This document shows, in pieces, positions 17,301-26,132 of a stretch of DNA of 64,000 nucleotides (the first letter of the stretch is position 1; every line of letters starts with the position of its first letter). This DNA is from Candidatus Nitrosotalea okcheonensis (GTDB taxonomy: Archaea; Thermoproteota; Nitrososphaeria; Nitrososphaerales; Nitrosopumilaceae), in the NCBI RefSeq assembly GCF_900177045.1, contig NZ_LT841358.1:1451396-1515395 (forward strand), written 5' to 3'. The notes beneath the pieces were generated by a model that saw only the letters and a program-made list of their open reading frames with translations, had not been told where the DNA came from and made no database searches. A program made the position numbers and the translations under genes.

Positions 17301-17765
17301 GATTTTACACACATGACATCTACATTAACTACATCAAAATCAAGGAGTGCCTATTCCACACTGGGTTCATTGCTTGAGAAGCTTGACATGCAAATAAGAA
17401 CTGCAGACATCATAAATGCAGTTGACCCAAGCGAAGTAGTTTCAATGGTGATGACCACTCACCTGCTTCCAGACATCATGGGAAATCTTCGAGCATACTC
17501 TGGCCAATCGTTCCGATGTACTACATGTGGTGCAAGCTACCGAAGGATTCCTCTTGTTGGAAAATGTCTTGAATGTGGCAATAGGCTAATTCAAACCATG
17601 ACTAGGCCCTCTGTACAAAAATATCTCAAACTGGCAAGGAGAATGCTGAACAAGTATACAATATCACCATATCTTCGAGGACGTGTACTTTCCCTCTTGG
17701 ATGAACTGGAATTAGTTTTTGGTAAAGAAGAAAATAGCCAATCTATTCTTACAGACTTTGCCTAG
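14391..17765 (+). CDS. polC: D-family DNA polymerase large subunit (DP2)
   Basis: The catalytic subunit of PolD, 1124 residues, the usual length and without an intein. The double-psi-beta-barrel active site is seen as RRDADGDAD (about 873-881), which carries the metal-binding aspartates. A large zinc-binding cluster lies near 627-690 (CNIYNRFCKKC, ACPKCN, CNKC, CTKC). A C-terminal zinc ribbon near 1043-1065 (CTTCGASYRR...CLECG) precedes the tail, which in other archaea contacts the small subunit and PCNA. It starts one base after the GGGP synthase stop and overlaps the convergent SHMT gene by 4 bp. Confidence 0.97.
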   Translation: MSENLALRLEEVPMPQDYFGYYTKISEKVFTIFEQAASAKATLADSSGMVEPKIAFDLADRVSKMHDIDVTDNLRALIQNTTKELAALRLAEDIAQGKYSGPDTDLQEKLDLAVRVALAIVTEGVTIAPLQGISEVLIKKNADGTEYLSVSFAGPIRSAGGTEAASTMLIADHVRKIAGLSKYQANSFDDETGRFVEELRVYEREVGSFQFHVPDQDVINVISNLPVELDGVDTDLVEIVSHRNMVRIGTNRVRGGALRVLNDGLIGRSRKLLKLIELYKLDGWDWLKDLKGAIQTGDADAAAHRMREVITGRSVLSMPKKLGGFRLRYGRACNTGFASIGIHPVVAEILDHTIAVGTQIKLDVPGKASTVAFVDSIDTPIVRLVNGNVVKIRDTAHGVSLKPQIAKILHLGDILISYGDFLENNAELIPTGYVEEFWAQELQDKVSEYEPNDTELLSYVSKIPDLEEAFRISLNFGIGLHPHYLYYWDQISIEEFEKILKPTKFDSDLIIYSMDTKDVLEKLGVPHEIAGNTLLLKDIEAKIFFYLLFRKQIQLEKDLSVPQIITKSSGIKIPNKFSTSIGVRVGRPEKAALRKMKPPVHTLFPVGNKGGASRDLLKAAKQPNFYCNIYNRFCKKCNVPSISIACPKCNTKTSTIFICNKCRDELETDYCTKCKSRAHGHSYRSFPLKDLLYAAQEKTGFRAQEPFKGVKELINQDRVPEPLEKGLIRQSLGLNVFKDGTIRFDTTNAPLSHFKPSWIGTTPEKLVDLGYTHDANGDPLQNSNQLVELRVQDVIIPKECGDSLVSVCQYIDRELTKLFGRQPFYNVKSTDDLVGHLIIGLAPHTSVGIVGRIIGYTNTQVCLGTAVWHSAKRRDADGDADSIMLLMDSLLNFSRLFLSDRIGGLMDAPLLVQPIVIPQEVQRQAHNFEVVKTYPLSFFEATLRREKASEIKDVEILKSRLETEKQFLGHDFTHMTSTLTTSKSRSAYSTLGSLLEKLDMQIRTADIINAVDPSEVVSMVMTTHLLPDIMGNLRAYSGQSFRCTTCGASYRRIPLVGKCLECGNRLIQTMTRPSVQKYLKLARRMLNKYTISPYLRGRVLSLLDELELVFGKEENSQSILTDFA

Positions 17766-19084
17766 CGGATCTTTATGTAATCGTAACCGCCATGCTTGCT
17801 TTCAAAACAATAGCGAACTTTCTGAAAATCCTTTCTAAATTTCTTGACGTCTAATGCCACTTTTTTCTTGTCTTTTTTGTCTATTACTACTTTTTTGATA
17901 AATCTAGCCACTTCTTTCATATCTGATTCCTTCATACCAAGCCGTGTGAGTTCTGCAACACCGAGTCTCATTCCACCTGGATGGAAGTAGTTACGTCCAG
18001 CCTTGATATCTCCTGGTATGAGTTGTCTGTTTACGATAATGTTTGCTTTTTCAAGATCTGCCTCAATTGTTCCACCATCACCAAATGAAAGCACATTTAC
18101 AACTATCTGATGAGATTTTGTAAATCCTCGTTTTTCACCAAGCACTGAAAAACCAAATGAACTAAGGCTCTCTGCAAGAGCCCTTGCATTCTTTATGACT
18201 TGGACTGCATATTTTTTACCAAATTCTAGCATCTCTGCATAAGCAATTGCCTTTCCTGCCATATGGTGCAAATGATGATTACTGGTCATTCCTGGGAATG
18301 TAGCTTTTTTGATACTTTCACCATATTTTTCAAATGAACAGACCATGCCGCCCTGAGGACCAAACAAAGTCTTATGCGTGCTCATTGTCATTGCGTCTGC
18401 ACCTTCTCTTAGTGGATCCTGAAACTGGCCTCCTGCAATAAGACCTGCAACATGTGCACCGTCATAATTGACAAACATATTGTAACTCTTCAGAAAATCT
18501 GCCAGCTCTTTTACTGGATGTGGAAACAAGAAAACTGATCCTCCAAACATTGCTAACTTGGGAATCTTTCCAGCTTTTTCAAGTTCCTTGACCTTGTCTT
18601 TTGTCTTGTCAACATCAATTGTCATCTCTTCAGCATCAAATGGATAAAATTCAATGTCTAGTCCATGGACAAGACCCGCAGTACCGGAATGCTCTTTTTT
18701 ACCATGTGATATGTGACCGCCAGACGGAATGGAGGGAGCAAGCATGACATCGCCTGGATTTGTAAACGCGGAATAGATAGCTAGGTTAGCAACAACCCCT
18801 GAAATTGGTCTTACATCCACAAACTCTGCCTTGAATAGTTTTTTTGCCAGTTCCATGCACTTGAATTCTACCTCATCAATGTAGATACAACCAGCATAGA
18901 CCCGTTCACCAGGCCAGCCTTCTGCATATCTATTGGCAAAATCTGATACGGTTGCTTCTCTGACTGCTGGGCTTGTTACGTTCTCGCTTGCAATAAGGGG
19001 AATTGAATTTGCAAACCACTGGTTATGCGTCTTTAGCATTGAAAGTACTTCATTATAGGATGATCGCGGTGAAGAACGAGACAT
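17762..19084 (-). CDS. glyA: serine hydroxymethyltransferase
   Basis: A PLP enzyme interconverting serine and glycine with a one-carbon carrier. The 440-residue frame shows NRYAEGWPGERVYAG, the PLP-lysine motif STHKTLFGPQGG (near 245-256), VNYDGAHVAGL and the family's SGVVANLAIYSAF. The C-terminus carries a Lys-rich stretch (KKVVIDKKDKKK). Its stop overlaps the PolD large-subunit stop on the other strand by 4 bp. In Nitrososphaerota it probably feeds glycine and one-carbon metabolism; the carrier identity is inferred. Confidence 0.95.
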   Translation of the reverse strand: MSRSSPRSSYNEVLSMLKTHNQWFANSIPLIASENVTSPAVREATVSDFANRYAEGWPGERVYAGCIYIDEVEFKCMELAKKLFKAEFVDVRPISGVVANLAIYSAFTNPGDVMLAPSIPSGGHISHGKKEHSGTAGLVHGLDIEFYPFDAEEMTIDVDKTKDKVKELEKAGKIPKLAMFGGSVFLFPHPVKELADFLKSYNMFVNYDGAHVAGLIAGGQFQDPLREGADAMTMSTHKTLFGPQGGMVCSFEKYGESIKKATFPGMTSNHHLHHMAGKAIAYAEMLEFGKKYAVQVIKNARALAESLSSFGFSVLGEKRGFTKSHQIVVNVLSFGDGGTIEADLEKANIIVNRQLIPGDIKAGRNYFHPGGMRLGVAELTRLGMKESDMKEVARFIKKVVIDKKDKKKVALDVKKFRKDFQKVRYCFESKHGGYDYIKIR

Positions 19085-19210
19085 GTTTAGTTCCGACAGT
19101 TTTCCTAATTTAAAAACATCGTTCAGGGGGATATTGAAAATTATTTATTTTAAATGTAAAGAAGTCTGTTCTCATAAGACATAATAAGGGAAAATTGACC
19201 TCATGCAAAT

Positions 19211-20908
19211 ATGTCAATTCAGTCTTCTGCTGGTGGAATACCAGTTGTCATTCTCAAGGACGGTGCCCAACAGACCAAGGGTCGTGATGCACAAAAAAAC
19301 AATATTGCAGCAGCCAAACTAATTGCTGAAATTGTTCATTCTAGTCTTGGTCCACGTGGAATGGACAAAATGCTTGTTGATTCTCTAGGAGATGTTACAA
19401 TTACAAATGACGGCGCTACTATTCTAAAGGAAATTGATGTTCAACACCCAGCTGCAAAAATGCTGGTTGAAATCTCAAAAGCAACTGATAATGAAGTGGG
19501 TGATGGAACCACATCCGCTGTAGTCCTAGCAGGCGCATTATTGGAAAATGCCGAGGCCTTAATTTTGCAAGATGTACACCCAACAATTATCGTGGATGGT
19601 TATAGAAAGGCTGCCCAAAAGGCAGTAGAACTCTTGGAAAAGATTGCAGACAAAGTTTCTGCAACTGACAAGGATGTACTTGAAAGAATTGCAAGGACAT
19701 CAATGCAGACAAAACTTGTCAGAAGAGATTCTGCTAACCTAGCAGACATGATCGTAAAATCTGTAATTGCAGTAGCCGAGAGAAAAGAAGACGGTTATCT
19801 AGTTGACATTGATGATATTAAAGTAGAAAAGAAGGCTGGTGGCTCTATCAAGGACTGCGCAATTATCAAAGGAATAGTACTTGACAAAGAAGTTGTTCAC
19901 AGTGGAATGCCAAAGAAAATTGATAATGCAAAGATTGCTCTAATTAACAATGCACTTGAGATTGACAAGACCGAGTTTGATGCAAAGATAAACATCACAA
20001 ATCCGCAACAGATGAAATCATTTCTAGATGAGGAACAAAAAATGATCAAAAATATGGTAGACAAAGTAATTGCTTCTGGTGCAAATGTTCTGCTTTGCCA
20101 AAAGGGAATTGACGATATGGCACAACACTATCTTGCAAAGGCTGGAATACTTACAGTAAGAAGAATAAAAGAAAGTGATATGACAAAACTGGCAAAAGCA
20201 ACAGGTGCCAGAATTATTAGTAATTTTGATGACTTGTTTGAAAAAGATCTTGGTTCTGCTGAACTAGTAGAAGAAAGAAAAGTAGAAACTGATAAATGGA
20301 CTTTCATTGAAGGCTGCAAACATCCAAAAGCAGTTACTCTTCTCCTAAGAGGTGGTTCCCAACGAGTAGTTGATGAGGTAGAAAGATCAGTTCATGATGC
20401 ACTAATGGTTGTAAAAGATGTAATGGAAAAACCATTCATAGTAGCAGGTGGAGGCGCTCCAGAAACTTATGCTGCAACAAAATTACGTGAGTGGGCAAAA
20501 ACACTTGAAGGTAGGGAACAACTTGCAGTAGAAAAATTTGCAGACTCTTTAGAAGTAATTCCAATTACACTTGCTGAGAATGCAGGAATGGATCCAATTG
20601 ATACATTGGCATCGTTACGCTCAAAGCAACTTAAAGGAAACAAATGGACAGGCATTGATGTTATGAAGGGCCAGGTTGCTAGCATGCATGCTAGCGATAT
20701 CTTTGAACCACTCTCTGTCAAGATCCAAATAATTACATCCGCAACAGAAGCAGCATCGATGATACTAAGAATCGATGATGTTATTGCAACTGCAAAATCT
20801 GCAGGACCACCGCCAGGAGCTGAAGGCATGGGCGGAATGGGAGGCATGGGTGGTATGGGCGGAATGGGAGGCATGGGTGGTATGGGCATGCCACCTATGG
20901 ATATGTAA
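19211..20908 (+). CDS. thsA: thermosome (group II chaperonin) subunit
   Basis: An ATP-driven double-ring chaperonin subunit of 565 residues. Family signatures are [38 protein letters not shown] (near 97) and the late VAGGGAPE. The C-terminal tail is a glycine-methionine repeat (GGMGGM type, about 535-565) that projects into the cavity. The upstream AT-rich element TTTATTTTAAATG (about 19142-19155) is the likely TATA region. It leaves a leader containing an overlapping out-of-frame ATG at 19203; the true ATG at 19211 opens [11 protein letters not shown]. Confidence 0.97.
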   Translation: MSIQSSAGGIPVVILKDGAQQTKGRDAQKNNIAAAKLIAEIVHSSLGPRGMDKMLVDSLGDVTITNDGATILKEIDVQHPAAKMLVEISKATDNEVGDGTTSAVVLAGALLENAEALILQDVHPTIIVDGYRKAAQKAVELLEKIADKVSATDKDVLERIARTSMQTKLVRRDSANLADMIVKSVIAVAERKEDGYLVDIDDIKVEKKAGGSIKDCAIIKGIVLDKEVVHSGMPKKIDNAKIALINNALEIDKTEFDAKINITNPQQMKSFLDEEQKMIKNMVDKVIASGANVLLCQKGIDDMAQHYLAKAGILTVRRIKESDMTKLAKATGARIISNFDDLFEKDLGSAELVEERKVETDKWTFIEGCKHPKAVTLLLRGGSQRVVDEVERSVHDALMVVKDVMEKPFIVAGGGAPETYAATKLREWAKTLEGREQLAVEKFADSLEVIPITLAENAGMDPIDTLASLRSKQLKGNKWTGIDVMKGQVASMHASDIFEPLSVKIQIITSATEAASMILRIDDVIATAKSAGPPPGAEGMGGMGGMGGMGGMGGMGGMGMPPMDM

Positions 20909-20962
20909 TTAACAAATTCATATTCTCTCAAAGTTTATTTGACTATTCCAGATAGGAATTAT

Positions 20963-21241
20963 ATGCAAATAGGCGGAACCAAAATTCTAACTGGCGCAAG
21001 ATACATCTACCTTGTAGTATTCTTTGCATTACTCTCTGGAATGTTCTATCCTATAATCACTCATAGCGCATGGGATCCAGTAATCGTGGGAACTCTCATT
21101 CTCTTTGTAGGCCTTGCAGGAACTGTTTCCATATACAAAGCAACTACTGCTGAAAGGCACAAGAAAGCCTATCTCATTATTGGTTTAGTTATTACTTCAC
21201 TTGCATTGTTCCTTGTGTATGGTGCAATTGGTAAAGTCTAG
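20963..21241 (+). CDS. small three-helix membrane protein
   Basis: About 92 residues (MQIGGTKILTGARYIYLVVF...). Three hydrophobic segments are evident: IYLVVFFALLSGMFYPI, PVIVGTLILFVGLAGTVSIY and AYLIIGLVITSLALFLVYG. No family is recognised. The frame is open from TTG 20939, but TTTATTTGA (20931-20940) lies about 26 nt before ATG 20963, which favours the shorter form. It follows the thermosome gene by 54 bp. Confidence 0.65.
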   Translation: MQIGGTKILTGARYIYLVVFFALLSGMFYPIITHSAWDPVIVGTLILFVGLAGTVSIYKATTAERHKKAYLIIGLVITSLALFLVYGAIGKV

Positions 21242-21311
21242 AGGACACGTACGCAATTAAATTTACAAATTCAATCAATCGCGAAAGATTTAATCAAAAA
21301 TTTCCTATTTT

Positions 21312-22796
21312 CTAAATATCAAAATAAAGATAGAATTCATGTGGATGAGGTCTTATTGAAACCTCGTGATCATCTGCTCTTTCTACCTCGATTATCTTAT
21401 CGATTGTATCATTTGAGAAGATTGGCGAAAGGAACTTTCTATCACTCTCCAACTCATCAAGTGCCTCTCCCAAAGTTGCAGGAAGGTCTTTAATTCCCTT
21501 TGCAACTCGCTGAGCTTTTGTCATCTTGTAAATATCCTCATAAACTGGTCCACCAGGATCCATTTTCTTTTTAATTCCATCTAACCCTGCTGCCTGTACT
21601 GCTGCAAACACCAGATATGGATTTGATGATGGATCAGGTGCCCTGAATTCAATTCTCTTAATCTTGGAATATTTTTCTCCCTTGAAGTGTGAAGGAATTC
21701 TAATTATTGCTGATCTGTTGCTTGGGCTCCATGCGATATACACCGGTGCCTCATAGCCTGGAACTAACCTATGGTAAGAATTTGTAGTGGGTGCAACAAT
21801 TGCAGACAATGCTCTTGCATGATTCATTATTCCTCCACAATAGTATCTTGCAATTTGACTGACTTCTTCCTTGTCATCTTTATCGTAGAACATGTTCTTG
21901 TCATCCTTCCATAGACTGACGTTTGTATGCATTCCAGAACCTGCATCCATTGAAATTGGTTTTGGCATCATGGTTGCAACTTTATCATATTTTTTGGCAA
22001 TGTTTCTTATGACATACTTGTATGTCTGGGCTCCATCTGCTGCATTTGTCAGGTTATCGTACCGTATATCTATCTCACACTGTCCTGCGGTAGCTACCTC
22101 ATGGTGATGATTATCACATAAAATTCCAAAATATTCATTCAAACACTCGACACAATCATTTCTAAATTCTGTCAAGGTGTCAGCTGGTGTGCTTGGGTAG
22201 TATCCTTTCTTTAATGCCATTGGATAGCCCTTGCCCTCTTGATTCCATGGGGCTTCTTTGGATTCTATTGAATACGACTGGCCTTTGTATGGAGTGAGCA
22301 CATCCCAGGTAATTTTATCAAATACGAAAAATTCTACTTCTGGGCCCCAATAACTATTATCAAATCCTTGAGTTTGTAGATATTTTTCTGCCTTTTGTGA
22401 AATACCTCTTGGATCTGATTCTAATCTACCCTTGTTCTTTCCCCAATATACATCACAAATCAACCTAGCAGTCTTTGCATTTGTCATCCATGGGATTATT
22501 GCAAAGGTGGTCGGATCTGGTTTTAAGATCATGTCGGAGTCTTCTATTGATGCAAATCCTACTATTGAAGAACCATCAAGTTTTGGTAGTCCATCTTGCA
22601 TTTGTTGTGGAGTAAACAGATTTGCAGAAATTGTAGTATGGTGGAATCTTCCTCTTAGGCCGGTAAATTGTAAATCGATAAATTTTATCTGGTCATGCTT
22701 TATTTTTGAAAAAACATCTTCTGCAGAGTAAGAAACTGGTACTGGTTCTCCACCAATCACTTTATATGGCAATTTTGCACCTTGATCATAACACAA
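21312..22796 (-). CDS. glnA: type I glutamine synthetase
   Basis: Assimilates ammonia into glutamine with ATP. It has GS-I landmarks: KFIDLQFTGLRGRFHH, DGSSIVGF, the metal-binding WGPEVEFF, GQCEIDIRY, MDAGSGMHTNVSLW, and APTTNSYHRLVPGYEAPVYIAWSPSNRS. The C-terminus ends HPHEFYLYFDI. The adenylylation-type tyrosine loop (NLY) is not evident. The conserved fold begins near SAEDVFSKIKHDQ, so the first 20-25 residues from TTG 22796 may not be translated. GTG 22760 is an alternative. It is divergent from the GINS gene with only about 35 bp between starts. Confidence 0.94.
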   Translation of the reverse strand: MCYDQGAKLPYKVIGGEPVPVSYSAEDVFSKIKHDQIKFIDLQFTGLRGRFHHTTISANLFTPQQMQDGLPKLDGSSIVGFASIEDSDMILKPDPTTFAIIPWMTNAKTARLICDVYWGKNKGRLESDPRGISQKAEKYLQTQGFDNSYWGPEVEFFVFDKITWDVLTPYKGQSYSIESKEAPWNQEGKGYPMALKKGYYPSTPADTLTEFRNDCVECLNEYFGILCDNHHHEVATAGQCEIDIRYDNLTNAADGAQTYKYVIRNIAKKYDKVATMMPKPISMDAGSGMHTNVSLWKDDKNMFYDKDDKEEVSQIARYYCGGIMNHARALSAIVAPTTNSYHRLVPGYEAPVYIAWSPSNRSAIIRIPSHFKGEKYSKIKRIEFRAPDPSSNPYLVFAAVQAAGLDGIKKKMDPGGPVYEDIYKMTKAQRVAKGIKDLPATLGEALDELESDRKFLSPIFSNDTIDKIIEVERADDHEVSIRPHPHEFYLYFDI

Positions 22797-22831
22797 AGAG
22801 GTCTATGATTTAAGTATTGTTGGATATGGAA

Positions 22832-23389
22832 ATGTCAGAAACAAAAAAAATTGATGTAAATTTATTGTATGCTATTCTTCTTCGCGAAGTAGAAAACGAT
22901 ACAGTTCAGGAGGTCGATCCTAATTTGTATCGTAACATTGCAGAATTTCTCGGAAACATAAAGAATCATGATTACGATGGAATAGAATCAAAGATTACTG
23001 AATCGCTTGTAAAAATGATAACGGAGATGACTTCAATTCTTCTGAAGATCAGAATTGAAAAGGCAACATCGTTAGATGAAATTGATTATTCTAATCTTCT
23101 TGATGAAGAGAGATTCATTTTAGATTCTGAAGATGAGTTGAGGCAAAGAAAAGAAACCATTCTTTCTGCAACACTCAATGGAAGACTAAAACTTTTAGAA
23201 ACTGTAGGAGAAAATCACAGAGCAAGATCAATTGTGATACGATTTCTCAAACCCATGGATCAGATAATGGGTACTGATCTCCAGTCTTATGGACCATTTG
23301 AAGCAGAAGATGTTGCTACATTGCCCTTTGAAAATGCCCGTTCACTGATTGGAAAGAAAGTGGCAGTAAAGGTAAGCTGGGAAGACTAG
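22832..23389 (+). CDS. GINS complex subunit (Gins51/Gins15 type)
   Basis: A replication helicase partner (CMG-type complex with MCM and a Cdc45/RecJ-like protein). The helical A domain occupies the first 115 residues. The C-terminal small B domain contains FLKPMDQIMGTDLQSYGPFEAEDVATLPFENARSLI. That phrase (YGPF, D-V-A-T-L-P, LI) marks GINS, and the A-then-B order marks the 51/15 type. Sequence identity is low, as is usual for archaeal GINS. The ATG at 22832 (MSETKKIDVN) is preferred over TTG 22817 because TTTAAGTA (22808-22815) would then be the TATA box. It adds a fourth replisome gene to the cluster. Confidence 0.8.
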   Translation: MSETKKIDVNLLYAILLREVENDTVQEVDPNLYRNIAEFLGNIKNHDYDGIESKITESLVKMITEMTSILLKIRIEKATSLDEIDYSNLLDEERFILDSEDELRQRKETILSATLNGRLKLLETVGENHRARSIVIRFLKPMDQIMGTDLQSYGPFEAEDVATLPFENARSLIGKKVAVKVSWED

Positions 23390-23418
23390 AAATTAGACAA
23401 CTGATATTGTGATATATC

Positions 23419-23691
23419 ATGCATAATGGGATAGATCTTGATGTCTATTTTGAGATCATAATATACCCAGTTGTTGGGATATTTGTTATAGAAATGATCT
23501 GCAGACTGGCAAAGATTCCAAACTGGGCAAAACTCTTGACCCAGGCAATAATGTGTGTGGGCTTTGGCATAGCATATCTTACAATGCAGGTTGCTCATTG
23601 GTTAACAGCTGGTGTATTGCTTGTACTTTCAATAGCCCTGTTTTATCAAGCAAGACTCTCAAAGATTAATCCGCAAAAAGCTCTGTACTAG
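23419..23691 (+). CDS. small membrane protein, 90 aa
   Basis: Three hydrophobic stretches are seen (FEIIIYPVVGIFVIEMICRL, AIMCVGFGIAYLTMQV, LTAGVLLVLSIALFY). There is no known domain. It follows GINS51 by 29 bp on the same strand and overlaps the AN1 gene's end by 4 bp on the other strand. Base composition is like its neighbours. Function unknown. Confidence 0.6.
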   Translation: MHNGIDLDVYFEIIIYPVVGIFVIEMICRLAKIPNWAKLLTQAIMCVGFGIAYLTMQVAHWLTAGVLLVLSIALFYQARLSKINPQKALY

Positions 23692-23912
23692 CCGAATTTT
23701 CCAAAAATTCGCTTGACAAAACTTTGCCTGCCTATACCTTTTGTTCTATGGATCTTTTTTTCTCCAAATCTCTTTGCTCTAATTTGAAATAGTTTTACAC
23801 ACCTGTGTGACTCGGGTAACCTATGCTCTGCACAAAATTTATCGTTGCAATAATTGCACTCAAAAGGCAAATCTTGTGTTTCTCCACAGTATGCACAATC
23901 AAATTGTTCCAT
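23688..23912 (-). CDS. AN1-type zinc-finger protein
   Basis: About 74 residues starting MEQFDCAYCGETQDLPF. The pattern CAYC, C-x2-C (CNYC), C-x4-H (CAEHRLPESHRC) is the AN1 finger. In eukaryotes it is found with A20 and ubiquitin-linked stress proteins, but here it stands alone. It is followed by a basic tail (RAKRFGEKKIHRTKG). The frame opens earlier (23969), but the zinc finger begins right after ATG 23912. Possible roles are nucleic-acid or protein binding; not resolved by sequence. Confidence 0.85.
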   Translation of the reverse strand: MEQFDCAYCGETQDLPFECNYCNDKFCAEHRLPESHRCVKLFQIRAKRFGEKKIHRTKGIGRQSFVKRIFGKFG

Positions 23913-24012
23913 ACTTGTAATTAATTGAGATCCTAAATTAGTGTTAGTGAACAAAAGTACTTTTAACAAAACTTATTTACGCAAGAAAGCATGATGAAAA
24001 ATAGTTTTCAGT

Positions 24013-24753
24013 ATGATAAAAGACCAAGTAGCTGTAGTAACGGGCGCTAGCAGCGGAATAGGATATGCAACTGCCATTGCAATAGCAAAGGCTGGTGCAA
24101 AGGTTGCAATTGGTGCCAGAAGGGTTGACAAATTAGAACAGCTAAAAAAAGACATTGAAAAAATTGGAGGAGAATGTATTACTGTATCATGTGATGTAAC
24201 AAAGCGCAATGATTGTGAAAATTTAGTTAATTCTGCACTAAAAAAATGGAATAGAGTCGATATATTGGTAAATAACGCAGGACTGATGCCCTTGAGTTTT
24301 GTAAAAAACCTCAAAATAGACGAATGGGAACAAATGATTGACGTAAACATCAAAGGAGTGATGTACTGTACAGCAGCTGCAATTCCTCACATGATCACAC
24401 AAAAATCTGGTCATATAGTAAACATTTCATCAATTGCAGGTAGAGTGGTCTTTCCTGCAGGAAGTGTTTACTGTGCAACTAAATTCGCAGTATGGGCTTT
24501 TAGCGAGGGACTCAGACAAGAGCTATCTGTCAGAAACAATATTCGAGTTACAACAATAGAGCCTGGAATAGTAGATACTGAACTTACAAATACCATTACC
24601 GATAAATCTCTTGAATCGTTTGTGACACATTCAAAAACAATCCAGTCCCTCAAGGCAGAAGATATCGCAAATTCCATAATCTTTGCACTCCAATCTCCAC
24701 CTCACATGAATGTAAATGAGATTACAATCAGGCCAACTACACAAGAAAAATAG
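24013..24753 (+). CDS. short-chain dehydrogenase/reductase
   Basis: A classical SDR of 246 residues. TGASSGIGYATA binds NAD(P); NNAG is near 87; the catalytic Ser is in VNISSIAG and the catalytic YCATK near 155. ARRVDK after strand 2 suggests NADP preference. It closely resembles the widespread YdfG-like oxidoreductases. Substrate unknown. It sits 5 nt before a flavoprotein gene, so the two are probably co-transcribed. Confidence 0.9.
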   Translation: MIKDQVAVVTGASSGIGYATAIAIAKAGAKVAIGARRVDKLEQLKKDIEKIGGECITVSCDVTKRNDCENLVNSALKKWNRVDILVNNAGLMPLSFVKNLKIDEWEQMIDVNIKGVMYCTAAAIPHMITQKSGHIVNISSIAGRVVFPAGSVYCATKFAVWAFSEGLRQELSVRNNIRVTTIEPGIVDTELTNTITDKSLESFVTHSKTIQSLKAEDIANSIIFALQSPPHMNVNEITIRPTTQEK

Positions 24754-24758
24754 GGACT

Positions 24759-25907
24759 GTGACTTTGAGACCAATAAACATTGTAATTTTAGGTGGGGGC
24801 TTTGGAGGTCTTGCTGCTGCAAATGAACTCCGAGAAAATCTTACACAGGATACAAGAATCACAGTAATTGATAAAAAAGATTGGTTCATGATGGACCTAG
24901 TCAAGTTATGGATAATAAATGGAACAAGAGAGTTTGAATCTTCCAAGAGACCGCTGGAAAATGTTACCAAGAAAGGCATTGAATTTGTAAATGAAGATAT
25001 ACTAAAGATAGATCCTATCAACAGATCTGTCCGAACAAAGTACAGGCAATTTCATTATGACTATTTGATAATAGCCCTAGGTGTAGAGCTTGCACCAGAA
25101 CAAATTCCGGGTTTGAAGGAAAATAGTTTTGTACTTTATGACATTAATGATGTTCCAAAAATCAGAGACACATTAAGGCAGGTCAAGTCCGGCAAGATTG
25201 TAATGGCAATCACTGGCCTTCCATACAAATGTCCTCCTGCACCCTTTGAGGCAGCTCTTCTGATACGATCTGTACTCGAGGAAACAGGGGCAAGCGATTC
25301 TGTCCAGATGGATTTCTACAGCCCTACTCCAATCACACTTCCTGCAGGAGGTCCGGATGTAAGTGAAAAAATATTTCAAATTCTAAAATCAAAAAAGATA
25401 GAGTTTCATGGAAATCACAAAACCATTGCAGTAGAGCCAAACAAAATAAAATTTGAAAATGGGGAGACAAGTTTTGATATTTTAATTTCTATTCCACCTC
25501 ACAAGGCTCCTTCAGTTGTGATAGAATCTGGTTTTGCAGAATACGGCAAGTTTGTGGCAGTAGACAAAACTTGCAAGACAAAATATGATCATGTCTATGC
25601 AATAGGGGATGTAAATCAGATAATGGTGACAGAAAAGATAGCTGTACCAAAGGCAGGAATTTTTGCCGAATCCGAGGGAGTAACTGTTGCAAGAAATATT
25701 GTTGCACAAATAAAAAACGAGTTTGAAAGTGCAGTATTTGATGGAAAAGGAGGATGTTTTCTAGAAACTGGCAAGGGAACTGCAGGATATATTCAGGTTG
25801 ACATGTTTGCAACACCAGATCCTCTGACCCAACTAAAATCTTCATCAACAGAACACTTTGCAGAAAAAGAAAAATTTGAGCAAGAAAGACTGAAAAAATG
25901 GCTCTAG
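24759..25907 (+). CDS. FAD/NAD(P)-binding oxidoreductase (SQR-like)
   Basis: A 382-residue flavoprotein. N-terminal GGGFGGLAAANEL binds FAD. TGLPYKCPPAPFEAALL resembles the cysteine-bearing loop of sulfide:quinone reductases, but only one cysteine is visible there. HVYAIGDVNQI contacts the flavin, and the tail is rich in charged residues (AEKEKFEQERLKKWL). Starts at GTG 24759, five bases after the SDR stop. It is probably a quinone-linked or NADH-linked oxidoreductase; sulfide oxidation is not supported by cysteine content. Confidence 0.8.
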   Translation: MTLRPINIVILGGGFGGLAAANELRENLTQDTRITVIDKKDWFMMDLVKLWIINGTREFESSKRPLENVTKKGIEFVNEDILKIDPINRSVRTKYRQFHYDYLIIALGVELAPEQIPGLKENSFVLYDINDVPKIRDTLRQVKSGKIVMAITGLPYKCPPAPFEAALLIRSVLEETGASDSVQMDFYSPTPITLPAGGPDVSEKIFQILKSKKIEFHGNHKTIAVEPNKIKFENGETSFDILISIPPHKAPSVVIESGFAEYGKFVAVDKTCKTKYDHVYAIGDVNQIMVTEKIAVPKAGIFAESEGVTVARNIVAQIKNEFESAVFDGKGGCFLETGKGTAGYIQVDMFATPDPLTQLKSSSTEHFAEKEKFEQERLKKWL

Positions 25908-25981
25908 ATTTTCAAATACAAATTTCTTGGCATCAAGTCAATACTACAATTTAATAATTTCAACAATAGCCAGCACCTTGA

Positions 25982-26056
25982 GGGGCCGTAGTCTAGCTTG
26001 GTTATGATGCTAGCCTGGGGTGCTAGAGGTCGCCGGTTCAAGTCCGGCCGGCCCCA
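25982..26056 (+). tRNA. tRNA-Pro (GGG)
   Basis: A complete cloverleaf. The acceptor GGGGCCG (25982-25988) pairs with CGGCCCC (26049-26055), and A is the discriminator. The anticodon stem is CTAGC/GCTAG with loop CTGGGGT, giving anticodon GGG. The T arm is GCCGG-TTCAAGT-CCGGC (26032-26048). CCA is not encoded, in keeping with the CCA-adding enzyme at 31524. No intron. Confidence 0.95.
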
Positions 26057-26132
26057 TTATGTACAAAGATATGGTTAAGACTAGGTTTTGTGCAGATAAG
26101 TCAATACGAACAAATCCACGAATTTTTCGTAC

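Noticed and set aside
20820-20900. Tandem nucleotide repeat at the thermosome end
   Set aside because: It encodes the normal glycine-methionine tail of chaperonins.
20467-20931. Minus-strand 154-codon frame with Pro-rich start
   Set aside because: It is the shadow of the thermosome Gly-Met tail and coding strand.
24759-25907. Sulfide:quinone reductase assignment
   Set aside because: The fold is similar but the paired redox cysteines of that enzyme are not evident, so only a general oxidoreductase is called.
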